Of a DNA stretch of 64,000 bases, positions 31,633 to 40,127 are shown one piece after another. Location of the stretch: positions 1 through 64,000 of the forward strand of contig CAVVFL010000034.1 in the NCBI GenBank assembly GCA_963747375.1. The letters are read 5' to 3'. The notes under the pieces were generated by a model. The model did not search any database and was not told where the DNA came from. It saw nothing but the letters and a program-made list of their open reading frames with translations. Numbering within the stretch: the stretch's first letter is position 1; the number at the start of each line of letters is the position of its first letter. This DNA is from Sva-07 sp963747375 (GTDB lineage: Bacteria; Actinomycetota; Acidimicrobiia; Acidimicrobiales; Ilumatobacteraceae). Position numbers and translations under genes: made by a program.

Positions 31633-31650
31633 CGTGAGAGTTTCCTCACG
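31633..31650. promoter_or_regulatory. Inverted repeat CGTGAG-N6-CTCACG, candidate operator
   Basis: Perfect 6-bp arms around AGTTTC in the divergent promoter between hemerythrin and the PNPOx-like gene. It ends 29 bases before the GTG start of the latter. A TATCCT immediately after it could be a -10 element, so a bound regulator would block or organise transcription. A clear ribosome-binding site (AGGAGG) follows before the GTG at 31680. Confidence 0.45.
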
Positions 31651-31679
31651 TATCCTGAAGGCTCGATCAGGAGGCTGCG

Positions 31680-32156
31680 GTGGCGTTCGCAACGGAATTG
31701 GTGACGATCTTGGAGACCGGCGCGGGCCTGGTCGTGGGCACGGTGTCAGCCGACGGTGAACCCCGCGCCGACCGGGCGTGGGCCGCGTCGGTGGCCGATG
31801 CCGACACCCACCGCATCCGGCTCGTGATGAGCGCCGATGACCCCGCAGTCGTCGAGAACCTGCAGTCCGGCGCCGTGTCGTTGACCGGCGCCGAGGCGAT
31901 CTCCTACCAGTCGGTGCAGCTCAAGGGTCGACCGGTGGTGGTCGAGTCGCCGACGGCCGCCGACATCGAACTCGCCCGGCTCCAGAGCGAGACGTTCTTC
32001 GAGGCCGTGCATCGATCGGACGGCAACCCGGTGGAGGCGTTGCGCCGGATACTGCCCCACCGGATGGTGGCGGTGGAGATGGTCGTCGAGGAGACCTTCG
32101 ACCAGACCCCTGGACCGTCGGCGGGAGCAGCGCTTGCCGGGACGGCCGATGGGTGA
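31680..32156 (+). CDS. Pyridoxamine 5'-phosphate oxidase-like (flavin-binding split-barrel) protein
   Basis: 158 residues from GTG 31680 with AGGAGG in front. The N-terminal TILETGAGLVVGTVSADGEPR and ADRAWAASVADADTHRIRLVMS have the split-barrel pattern of FMN- or F420-binding PNPOx-like proteins; the second half (GAEAISYQSVQLKGRPVVV) continues the barrel and a helical tail (RRILPHRMVAVEMVVEETFDQ) closes it. It is probably a small redox or cofactor-binding protein rather than a vitamin B6 enzyme. It overlaps the next gene by eight bases. Confidence 0.8.
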   Translation: MAFATELVTILETGAGLVVGTVSADGEPRADRAWAASVADADTHRIRLVMSADDPAVVENLQSGAVSLTGAEAISYQSVQLKGRPVVVESPTAADIELARLQSETFFEAVHRSDGNPVEALRRILPHRMVAVEMVVEETFDQTPGPSAGAALAGTADG

Positions 32157-33534
32157 GCTCGCCCTCGCCGACATCGAACGGTGCTTCGGTGGAGCGATCC
32201 CGGCGGTACTCGCGACGGCATCGGCCGGTGGTCTGCCGAACGTGACCTACATCTCGCGTGCGCACCGGGTGGACGACGAGCGGGTGGCGCTGTCGAACCA
32301 GTTCATGTCGAAGACGTCGCGCAATCTCGCCGACAACCCCCGAGCCAGTCTGCTGCTGATGGACCCGGTGACCCACGACGAGTTCCGCCTGTCGTTGGTG
32401 TACGAGCGCACCGAGCGGCGCGGGCCGGTGTTCGATCGGTTGCGGGCCGACATCGAGGCGCTGGCGGTGCTGGAGAACATGCAGGACGTGTACCGGCTGC
32501 GCGCCGCCGACGTGTTCAGGGTCGTGGCGATGGAGCAGAACCCACCGAACCCGTCGGGCGTCATGCCGAGCGATGTCCCGCTCGGGCGTCGCCCGTCGCC
32601 GGAGCTGGGCGGCCTTGCCGAGCTCGCCCAGCGCATTGCTCGGGCAGGTGATCTCGACGCGATCGTCGACACGACCCTCGATGGGCTCGACCGGTCGTTG
32701 GGCTATCGCCACACCGTGCTGCTGCTGCTCGACGAGGGCGGCACCCGGCTGTACACGATCGGGAGTCACGGTTTCGACACCGAGGGAGTCGGCGCCGAGG
32801 TGACGCTCGGGAAGGGGCAGATCGGTCTGGCCGCCGAGCGGTGCGAGCCGCTGCGCATCGGGGGCCTGCACCAGATGAAGAAGTACGCCCGGACGATCCG
32901 TCTCGGGTACGAGCAACAGGGCGTCGGGCCCGGTCACGAGCTGCCGGTGGCGGAGATCGACGGCGTGCAGAGCCGGATCGTGGTGCCGGCGATGGCGCGA
33001 GGCGAACTGGTCGGGGTGCTCGTCGCGGAGAGCCGCCGTCCGGTGGCGTTCGACGCTGCGGACGAGCAACTGTTGGCCGTCGTCGCATCGCTGCTGGCGA
33101 GTGCGATCGAGCACGTCCGGGCGATCGAGCGCGACGGTCCCGACGAGCCTGCTCCGGGCCCGATGTCGGGCCTGTCGGCGGATCGATCGGCGGTTCCCGT
33201 CGGCCCGGACGGCGAGCTGGCAGTGCGGTTCTTCCCGGTCGACGGCAGTGTGTTCGTCGATGGCGACTACCTCATCAAAGGGGTTGCAGGTCGGATCCTC
33301 TGGTCGCTGCTGCGGGCGTATGTCGCAGACGGTCGGGTCGACTTCACCGATCGCGAGTTACGTCTCGACGCGAGCCTCGACCTTCCCGGGTTCAAGGACA
33401 ACCTGGAGAGCCGGCTGATCCTGTTGAAACGCCGCCTCGACGAACGCGAGGTGCCGATCCGTCTCGAGAAGACCGGTCGCGGCCGGTTCCGTCTCGATGC
33501 GTCGGCGCGCCCTCGTCTCGAGTCGGTCGACTGA
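32149..33534 (+). CDS. PNPOx-like, GAF and C-terminal winged-helix-like fusion protein
   Basis: 461 residues from ATG 32149 (MGELALADIERCFGGAIPAV); an ATG at 32134 is also in frame. Residues 1-140 repeat the split-barrel type (AVLATASAGGLPNVTYISR; SLLLMDPVTHDEFRLS). Residues 160-330 are a GAF domain (TTLDGLDRSLGYRHTVLLLL; VVPAMARGELVGVLVAESRR). Residues 355-460 (VRFFPVDGSVFVDGDYLIKG; ILWSLLRAYVADGRVDFTDR; ESRLILLKRRLDEREVPIRL) form a compact domain that I judge winged-helix-like; this is an inference from its pattern. The combination suggests a redox or ligand sensor with a possible DNA- or protein-binding output. Next to hemerythrin and another flavin-type protein. Confidence 0.82.
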   Translation: MGELALADIERCFGGAIPAVLATASAGGLPNVTYISRAHRVDDERVALSNQFMSKTSRNLADNPRASLLLMDPVTHDEFRLSLVYERTERRGPVFDRLRADIEALAVLENMQDVYRLRAADVFRVVAMEQNPPNPSGVMPSDVPLGRRPSPELGGLAELAQRIARAGDLDAIVDTTLDGLDRSLGYRHTVLLLLDEGGTRLYTIGSHGFDTEGVGAEVTLGKGQIGLAAERCEPLRIGGLHQMKKYARTIRLGYEQQGVGPGHELPVAEIDGVQSRIVVPAMARGELVGVLVAESRRPVAFDAADEQLLAVVASLLASAIEHVRAIERDGPDEPAPGPMSGLSADRSAVPVGPDGELAVRFFPVDGSVFVDGDYLIKGVAGRILWSLLRAYVADGRVDFTDRELRLDASLDLPGFKDNLESRLILLKRRLDEREVPIRLEKTGRGRFRLDASARPRLESVD

Positions 33535-33566
33535 GAGACCGGCGCCCGGCGGGGGTGAGGGCGAGG

Positions 33567-33683
33567 TCAGTTGTACAGCATGCGACGACCGCCCATGAGC
33601 TCCCACGGGTTGTCGAGCGCCTTTGCCGAACTCCTACTCGACCACGGCGTCGTCTCGTCCGCGGACGACAGCAGTGGTGAAGG
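33567..33683 (-). other. Possible remnant or small-protein C-terminus
   Basis: Downstream of the LLM oxidoreductase gene on the same strand, one frame is open from 33684 to a TGA at 33567-33569 and ends ALDNPWELMGGRRMLYN. A plausible N-terminal part (VRGRDDAVVE) lies in another frame. There is no good start codon, so this may be a tiny frameshifted gene or nothing. Confidence 0.2.
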
Positions 33684-34757
33684 TCAGCGGGCGACGGCGG
33701 CGCCGAGGTGGTCGTGCACCGCGGGTGCGACCTCGGTCGCGTACAGCTCGATGCTACGCATCATCGTCTCGTGGGGAAGCGTCCCGGCGGAGTACTTCAT
33801 GTCGAAACGGGAGGCGCCGAGCGCCTCCACGGTGGAAGCGATCTTGCGGGCGACGGTCGCCGGCGAGCCCACGTGGAGCGCGCCGTCGGGGCCTGCTGCG
33901 TTCTCGAACTCGGCGCGGGTCGACGGCGGCCAACCGCGTTCCGCGCCGATGCGGTCGCGCATCGGCCTCCAGTGCGGCCAGAGTTCCTCGAGGGCCTGGT
34001 CGTCGGTCGGCGCGACATGGCCGGGCGAGTGGACGCCGATCGGCAGACGATCGTGGCCGAACTCGTCGAGGGCCCGGTGGTAGAGGTCGACGTAGGGGCG
34101 GAACCGTGCGGGCGACCCGCCGATGATGGCCAGCATGAGGGGCAGCCCGTGGCGAGCGGCCCGGACGACCGACTCGGGGCTGCCGCCGACGCCGACCCAG
34201 GTGCGCAGCCCGCCCGCGGTGCGCGGGTACACCTGCAGTCCGGGAATCGGCGGCCGGGTCGTGCCGCTCCAGGTGACCGGCTCCTCGCGGAGGAGGTGCG
34301 TGAACAGGTCGAGCTTCTCCTCGAACAGTTCCTCGTACTGATCGAGCGGGAAACCGAAGAGGGGGAACGACTCGGTGAACGAGCCGCGCCCGAGGATCAC
34401 CTCGGCGCGACCGTCGGAGATCGCATCGACCGTGGCGAAGCGCTGGTACACGCGGATGGGATCGTCGGAGCTGAGCACGGTGACGGCCGAGCCGAGCCGG
34501 ATGCGTTCGGTGCGCGAGGCGATCGCCGCGAGCACGGTCTCGGGGGAGGAGATGGCGAAGTCGTCGCGGTGGTGTTCGCCGACACCGAAGAAGTCGAGGC
34601 CGAGTCGATCGGCGAGGACGGCTTCGTCGACGACGTTGCGGATCACCTCCGCCTCGCTGAGACGGTTGCCGTCGGCGTCGACGGTCACGTCGCCGAAGGT
34701 GTCCAGGCCGAGCTGGAAGGCCGCCGGCGCGGATTCCGAGAAATTAGTTGCGCTCAC
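33684..34757 (-). CDS. LLM-class flavin-dependent oxidoreductase
   Basis: 357 residues, intact. Luciferase-like TIM barrel: FQLGLDTFGDV at the start, RLGLDFFGVGEHHRDDFAIS (conserved EHH), RIRLGSAVTVLSSDDPIRVY, FATVDAISDGRAEVILGRGS, and later GLRTWVGVGGSPESVVRAAR. I use GTG 34757 (VSATNFSESAP) because the upstream in-frame sequence is not protein-like; the ribosome site is weak. The EHHR and RxxLG elements are typical of the bacterial alkanal monooxygenase-like group using FMNH2 or F420. The substrate is unknown. Divergent from the MDR-type reductase. Confidence 0.9.
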   Translation of the reverse strand: MSATNFSESAPAAFQLGLDTFGDVTVDADGNRLSEAEVIRNVVDEAVLADRLGLDFFGVGEHHRDDFAISSPETVLAAIASRTERIRLGSAVTVLSSDDPIRVYQRFATVDAISDGRAEVILGRGSFTESFPLFGFPLDQYEELFEEKLDLFTHLLREEPVTWSGTTRPPIPGLQVYPRTAGGLRTWVGVGGSPESVVRAARHGLPLMLAIIGGSPARFRPYVDLYHRALDEFGHDRLPIGVHSPGHVAPTDDQALEELWPHWRPMRDRIGAERGWPPSTRAEFENAAGPDGALHVGSPATVARKIASTVEALGASRFDMKYSAGTLPHETMMRSIELYATEVAPAVHDHLGAAVAR

Positions 34758-34866
34758 AAGCAGCTGAACCGATCGATCATCCCGAATATTCCCCGGCCGA
34801 ACCGTAGTCGTGGTCGTCGTGTCGCCGGCGGCCACCCATCTCCCGGTCGACGCGTAGGGTGCGGCC

Positions 34867-35859
34867 ATGACCGAACTGAACCATCGCATCACGCTCGCCA
34901 AGCGTCCCACCGGTGCGATCACCGCGGACTGCTTCGCGACCGACGACGTCGAGACCCCGACTCCCGGCCCTGGTGAGGTGCTCGTGAAGGTGGGCTGGTT
35001 GTCGATCGACCCGACCATCCGTGGGTGGATGGCGATGGACACCTATCTGCCGGCGATCGAGATCGGGGCACCGATCCGCAGCGGGGGCCTCGGCGAGGTG
35101 ATCGAGTCGAACAACGATGCCTACCCGGTCGGCTCGACGCTGTTCGGAATGACGGGGTGGCAGCAGTACGCCGTCATGGGCGCCGGCAGCACGCTCATCC
35201 CCGCTGGCATCGACCCGACGGCGGCGCTGAGCGTGTTCGGAGTCACCGGCCTCACCGCCTACTTCGGACTGCTCGATGTGGGCCGGCCGGTCTCGGGCGA
35301 GACCGTGCTCGTGTCGGGTGCGGCGGGAGCGACCGGGTCGGTGGTCGGCCAGATCGCGCGCATCAAGGGCTGCCGAGTGGTCGGTATCGCCGGGTCGGAC
35401 GAGAAGTGTGCGTGGTTGGTCGATGAACTCGGCTTCGATGCTGCGATCAACTACAAGACCGAGGACGTCGGCACGGCGATCCGCGCGGCGTGCCCCAACG
35501 GCGTCGACGTGTTCTTCGACAACGTCGGTGGCGAGATCCTCGAAGCCGGCATCGCCAACCTCGCGCTGCGCGGCCGCATCGTGCTGTGCGGCGCCATCGC
35601 CACCTACAACGACGATGCGCCACGCCCCGGTCCGCGCAACCTGTCGCTGTTGATCTCGATGCGTGGCCGGATGGAGGGCTTCATCATCCTCGACTACATG
35701 AGCCGTGCCAACGAGGCGATCGGCGAGCTGGCGGGTTGGGTGATGGGCGGCGACGTGAAGTTCGCGGTCGACGTGGTCGACGGCCTGGACAACGCTCCGG
35801 TCGCGATGGACCGTCTGTTCACCGGAGCCAATCAGGGCAAGGTGATGGTGCGCCTGTAA
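34867..35859 (+). CDS. NADP-dependent oxidoreductase, leukotriene B4 12-hydroxydehydrogenase-like MDR
   Basis: 330 residues, intact, ATG 34867. Zinc-independent medium-chain reductase: PGPGEVLVKVGWLSIDPTIR, the GWQQYAVM region, SVFGVTGLTAYFGLLDVG, and the nucleotide motif VSGAAGATGSVVGQIARIKG (AAxGxxG). FDNVGGEILEAGI and RIVLCGAIATYND are typical of the NADP-dependent alkenal/alkenone reductase subfamily, which reduces the double bond of enones. Length is the family norm. No zinc-ligand cysteines are present. Confidence 0.92.
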   Translation: MTELNHRITLAKRPTGAITADCFATDDVETPTPGPGEVLVKVGWLSIDPTIRGWMAMDTYLPAIEIGAPIRSGGLGEVIESNNDAYPVGSTLFGMTGWQQYAVMGAGSTLIPAGIDPTAALSVFGVTGLTAYFGLLDVGRPVSGETVLVSGAAGATGSVVGQIARIKGCRVVGIAGSDEKCAWLVDELGFDAAINYKTEDVGTAIRAACPNGVDVFFDNVGGEILEAGIANLALRGRIVLCGAIATYNDDAPRPGPRNLSLLISMRGRMEGFIILDYMSRANEAIGELAGWVMGGDVKFAVDVVDGLDNAPVAMDRLFTGANQGKVMVRL

Positions 35860-35867
35860 CGCGCCGC

Positions 35868-36803
35868 TCAGGTGTGGACGAGGTGGTCGGCGGTGAGGGA
35901 CGGTTCGCCGTCGAACCGGTAGGCCGCGAGCGGGCCGTCCGCGCCGGCGCTGTAGTCGACGCACAGCGCGAGCGGGTTGGTCACCGTCAGCGGTGGCCGG
36001 AACCAGTAGTGACCGAAGATCACCGGGACGTCGCCGGTGTAGGTCCACATCCGCTCGTCCGGGATCGGCTCGTCGGGGAGCGAGTCGACCGGTTGCTGGT
36101 TGGCGTCGCGGATCGGCGTGCCGGGCGGGAGGAGGTTGCTCCAGTGCGTCGCCGTCGGGTCCCACCACTTGAGCCGCACGTTGATGCGTTCGTGTCTGCC
36201 CTTGTCGCGGAACTTCAGGCCGTTCGGGAGGCGAACCTCGGGACCCTTGAGGACTCGCTCGATGGCGTCGTAGGTGTCGTGGCCGTCGGTGCTCGCGTCG
36301 ACGACGAGTTGCTCGGTGAGGCCGTTGCTCTCCGAGGCGCTGGAGCGGAGGTGGGCGAGGTCGTGGTCGGACCAGTAGGCATGGACGACTCGCAACCCGT
36401 CGAGTTCGAGCCACAGCGGGATCGTCGTGAACCACTCGACGAGTTCATGATGCAGCGGCGAGTCGAGCCCGACGGCGGCGATGAACGCGGCATGTTGCCC
36501 GCGGTTCTTCCTGGTTCGGCGGCGGAGGTGGTCGCCGGTGTCGCTGGGCGTGGCGTAGGCGACGGCGTTGAACTCGTGGTTGCCGAGCACGAGGTGGGCC
36601 GTGCCGGCGTCGACCATCCGCCTGACGATGTCGATCGTCTCGAGCTGCTGCGGGCCGCGGTCGATGATGTCGCCGACGAAGACCACCTCTCGCCCCGGGT
36701 GGCGCCATGCACCGTCTCGCTCGACGTAGCCCATGGAGCGCAGGAGTGCGACGAGTTTGTCGGCGTGTCCGTGCACATCACCGATCACGTCGTAGCCGGT
36801 CAT
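35868..36803 (-). CDS. Metallophosphoesterase (calcineurin-like)
   Basis: 311 residues, intact, ATG 36803. Metal-binding motifs in order: DVHG (YDVIGDVHGHADKLV), GDIIDRG, GNHEFNA, and a later histidine in GLRVVHAYWSD with FGHYWF near the end. Closest in layout to bacterial diadenosine-tetraphosphatase-like or Ser/Thr phosphatase-like enzymes, but the insert at 150-220 (HERINVRLKWWDPTATHWSN) is unusual. Cytoplasmic. The 50-bp palindrome copy 2 lies between its start and the EF-G-like gene. Confidence 0.9.
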   Translation of the reverse strand: MTGYDVIGDVHGHADKLVALLRSMGYVERDGAWRHPGREVVFVGDIIDRGPQQLETIDIVRRMVDAGTAHLVLGNHEFNAVAYATPSDTGDHLRRRTRKNRGQHAAFIAAVGLDSPLHHELVEWFTTIPLWLELDGLRVVHAYWSDHDLAHLRSSASESNGLTEQLVVDASTDGHDTYDAIERVLKGPEVRLPNGLKFRDKGRHERINVRLKWWDPTATHWSNLLPPGTPIRDANQQPVDSLPDEPIPDERMWTYTGDVPVIFGHYWFRPPLTVTNPLALCVDYSAGADGPLAAYRFDGEPSLTADHLVHT

Positions 36804-36878
36804 GTGGGCATGACCCGTCGGACGTTGCCTGACGCGACCAACACGGCCCCGATCCTACGCGCCCCCACCCCCACCCGG

Positions 36879-36928
36879 GTTTGGGTGACAGAACGGTTGG
36901 GCCGGGCCAACAGAACTGCAACGCAAAC
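36879..36928. repeat. 50-bp intergenic palindrome, copy 2
   Basis: 22-bp left arm (36879-36900, starts GTTTGGGTGA, ends GGTTGG), loop GCCGGG, 22-bp right arm (36907-36928, starts CCAACAGAA, ends TGCAACGCAAAC). The right arm differs from the other copies by one or two bases while the left arm is more eroded. A C-rich tract (CCCCCACCCCCACCC) precedes it and a G-rich tract (GGTGGGCGTTGGGGTGGGG) follows. It lies between two minus-strand genes. Confidence 0.85.
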
Positions 36929-36974
36929 AGGGTGGGCGTTGGGGTGGGGCGTCGGGGCGCGGGCCAGCCCGGGA

Positions 36975-39042
36975 TCAGGTGTCGGCGGTTGCTGCTTCGG
37001 CGGCGTGGCGGACCTTGTCGACGAGATTGGCGGGCACGGGCTGATAGCCGTGGTGCTCGACCTCGAACGAGCCGCTGCCGCCACTGAGCGAACGCAGGTC
37101 GATGGCGTAGCGGATGATCTCGGCGGTGGGCACCAGTGCGTGGATGGTCGTCACGCCGTGTCTCGTTGGTCTCGGTGCCGAGTACCTGCGCGCGGCGTGA
37201 GTTGAGGTCGCCGAGCGTGTCGCCGTGGTAGGCGGCAGGCACGTGGACGTGGATGTCGCTGATCGGTTCGAGCACGTTGACGCCGACCTGGGCGACGGCC
37301 TCGCGCAGGGCGAGCGAGCCGGCCATCTTGAAGCTCATCTCCGAGGAGTCGACCGAGTGGTACTTGCCGGCCGTGCACACGGCACGGATGTCGACGAGCG
37401 GGAAGCCGTCGCGTCCACCCCGTGTCATGGCCTCCTCGACGCCGGCACCCACGGCGGGGACGAGGTTCTTCGGGATCACGCCGCCGGTCACCTCGCTGCG
37501 GAACTCGAAACCGGCGCCGGCCGGGAGAGGCTCGAAACGCACCGTCGCAACGCCGAACTGGCCGTGGCCGCCACTCTGCTTCTTGTACTTGCCCTCCACC
37601 TCGACCGGTGCAGCGAGGGTCGCCTGGTAGGCGACACGGACGTCGTCGACGACGAGTTCCACGCCGGCGCGCTCGATGCGTGACAGCGCGACGCGTACGT
37701 GGGTCTCGCCGCCACCGCTGAGCACGGTCTGGCCCGTCGAGCTCTCGTGGTGAACGGCGAGGGTGGGGTCCTCGAGGACGAGTCGGTGCAGCGTGGTGGC
37801 CAGCCGGTCCTCGTCGGATTGCTTGGCCGCGGCGATCGCCACGCCGTACACGGGGCGCGGGAGTGCCGGGATGGGCACGGTGACGGGGGTGCCGTCGGGG
37901 GCGAGCGTGTCGCCGGTGTGGGTGTCGTTGAGCTTGGTGACCGCGACGATGTCGCCGGCACCGACCGTTCCGACGTAGGTCTGTGCACTGCCCGTCAGCG
38001 AGATCAGGTTGTGCAGTCGCGCCTTCGCGCCCGAGCGCGAGTTGACGAGGATGTCGTCGGAGCGGATCGTTCCGGAGAGGACCTTCAGGATGGAGATCTG
38101 CCCGAGGAATTCGTCGATGACCGTCTTGAACACGAACGCGAGTGGCGGCCCGTCGGGGTCGGGTGCGATGTCGACGGTCCCGCCGGCAGCCTCCGCGACG
38201 GTGGGGCCACGGTCGCCGGGTGCCGGGCCGACGCGACAGATGAAGTCGGCGAGCTGGTCGGCGCCGATCGGGGTGGTGGCCGATCCGCAGAGCACGGGGA
38301 AGGCGAGTGCCCGGTCGACGGCGTCGTGGAGCAGCTGTTCGAGTTGCTCGGGCGACGGTTCGGTGCCCGAGAGGTACTCCTCGAGGAGGCCGTCGTCGAG
38401 TTCGATCACGTCTTCGACGAGGTGTTCGTGTTCGACGCGTTCGGTCTCGGCGAGTTCGGCGGGGATGTCGGTGGGCTCGGCGTTGCCGGTGTCGTAGACG
38501 AAGGCGTGGTGGGTGAGCAGGTCGGCGACACCGTGGAAGCTCGACTCCTCGCCGATCGGCAACTCGGTGGGGTCGGCGTGGGAACCGAACACCTCGCGGA
38601 CCTGCGCGAGTGTGCGGTCGAACGACGAGCGTTCACGGTCGAGCTTGTTGACGAAGACGAGCCGCGGGATGCCGAGTTCGGATGCGTGGTGCCACAGCAC
38701 GACGTCCTGCGACTGCACGCCGGCGACGCCGTCGATGACGAAGATGGCGAGGTCGGCTGCCGCGAGTCCGAGAAGTGCCTCACCGCGGAAGTCGGCGTAG
38801 CCGGGTGTGTCGATGAGGTTGATGCGGTGGTCGTTCCAGTCGAAGCACGCGACGGCCAGTTCGATCGACTGTTGACGTTCGCGTTCATCGGGGTCGTGGT
38901 CCATCACCGTCGTCCCCTTCTCGACTGTTCCCGGCCGGGCGATGGCGCCGGCTCGGAAGAGCAGCGCCTCCGCGAGGCTCGTCTTGCCGCTCGCGTTGTG
39001 ACCGACGAGCACAACGTTCCTGATCTGTTGCGTGGACCGCAT
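36975..39042 (-). CDS. EF-G-like translation GTPase (EF-G paralogue)
   Basis: About 689 codons. GTPase motifs: GHNASGKTSLAEAL (G1), LIDTPGYADFRGEAL (G3), VFVNKLDRERSSF (G4) and a G5-like LCGSATTP; domains II-V follow (QISILKVLSGTIRSDDILVN; GGVIPKNLVPAVGAGVEEAM; EPISDIHVHVPAAYHGDTLG). The Gly-His-Asn-Ala-Ser P-loop and overall layout fit the EF-G2-like paralogues of actinobacteria rather than the main fusA product. One frameshift near 37160 hides the end, which closes as LVDKVRHAAEAATADT at 36975. I use ATG 39042, six or seven bases after AAAGGGG. Its role is uncertain; paralogues may be stress- or recycling-specific. Confidence 0.88.
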
Positions 39043-39130
39043 GGGCACCCCTTTCGTGCCTGCACAGTCTCCACCGCGCTGCCATCACGTCGCAACGGAC
39101 CAAGGGCCCGTTCCGCGGTGAGCGGACGGG

Positions 39131-40036
39131 TCAGGGTGCGAGCGCGCCGTCGAACGTGCGGCACTCCTCGGGGTCGCCGCTGACGAATCCGGTGTCGAAC
39201 CACTCCCGCCGCTGCTCCGCGCTGCCGTGGGTGAAGCTCTCCGGATTCACGTCCTGGCCGGCGGCCTCCATGATCCGGTCGTCGCCGACGGCCTCGGCGG
39301 CGCCGAGCGCTTCGTCGACCTCGCCCTCCCGGTCGAACAGGCCACGCTCGGCGACCGATGATGCCCAGGCTCCGGCGAAGCAGTCGGCTTGCAGCTCCAT
39401 CGCGACACTGAACTCGTTGGCGGAGCCGGGGAACTGCTGCTGGAGGCCGCGGACGCGGTCGCTGATGCCGGTGACGTTCTGGACGTGGTGGCCGTACTCG
39501 TGGGCGACGATGTACTGCGCGGCGAGGTCGCCGGTGGCGCCGAACTCGTCCTGGAGCTGCTGGAGGAAGTCGAGGTCGAAGTACACGAGCTGGTCGACGG
39601 GGCAGTAGAAGGGCCCGGTCTGCGCCGATGCGCCGCCACAGCCGGTTTGGGTGGCGCCGGAGAAGAACACGGTGTCGGTGCCCGAGAACGCGCCTTGGAA
39701 CGACACCGGATACTGGCCCTCCCAGTAGATCGAGACGTCGTCGACGGCGCCGCACACGACCTGTTCGATCTCGGTCCGGCAGTCGGTCGAGCCCGACGAG
39801 TCGTCGACGGCCGGATCGGATCCGCCGGAGCCGAGTACCTGCGGGAGGATGATGATCGCCGCAAGGATGATCAACCCGAGGATGCCGCCGCCGGCGCCGA
39901 GCGGGATGCCGCCCCCCGACCCGCCACGCCCGAGGCCACCTCCGCCCCCGCCGAACGGGAAGCTCCGGCCGGTGCCGCTCGAGGCGCCGCGCCGGTCGCG
40001 CACTCGGCTGGAGCTGCTCGATCGGATCTTCGTCAT
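39131..40036 (-). CDS. Neutral zinc metallopeptidase (YpfJ-like)
   Basis: 301 residues, intact, ATG 40036. N-terminal basic and glycine-rich stretch (FPFGGGGGGLGRGGSGGG), then one membrane segment (GGILGLIILAAIIILPQVLG), then the peptidase domain with HEYGHHVQ (HExxH) and a downstream ELQADCFAGAW that supplies the third zinc ligand region. YFDLDFLQQLQDEFGATGDL and TGISDRVRGLQQQFPGSANE are typical of the YpfJ/DUF zinc metallopeptidase family. Membrane-anchored, catalytic domain probably outside. Substrate unknown. Divergent from the tryptophan-repeat gene. Confidence 0.9.
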   Translation of the reverse strand: MTKIRSSSSSRVRDRRGASSGTGRSFPFGGGGGGLGRGGSGGGIPLGAGGGILGLIILAAIIILPQVLGSGGSDPAVDDSSGSTDCRTEIEQVVCGAVDDVSIYWEGQYPVSFQGAFSGTDTVFFSGATQTGCGGASAQTGPFYCPVDQLVYFDLDFLQQLQDEFGATGDLAAQYIVAHEYGHHVQNVTGISDRVRGLQQQFPGSANEFSVAMELQADCFAGAWASSVAERGLFDREGEVDEALGAAEAVGDDRIMEAAGQDVNPESFTHGSAEQRREWFDTGFVSGDPEECRTFDGALAP

Positions 40037-40127
40037 GCCCGAGTTTTCCACAGCGGTCCGGTGGCCAAACCAGGCTCGAACGGGCGGGCGATTCGACCCC
40101 GGACTCTCCGAGCGGGGATCATGGGGC

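Noticed and set aside
34777..36435. 552-codon frame antisense to the MDR reductase
   Set aside because: Overlaps an intact NADP-dependent reductase on the plus strand and has only low-complexity basic sequence.
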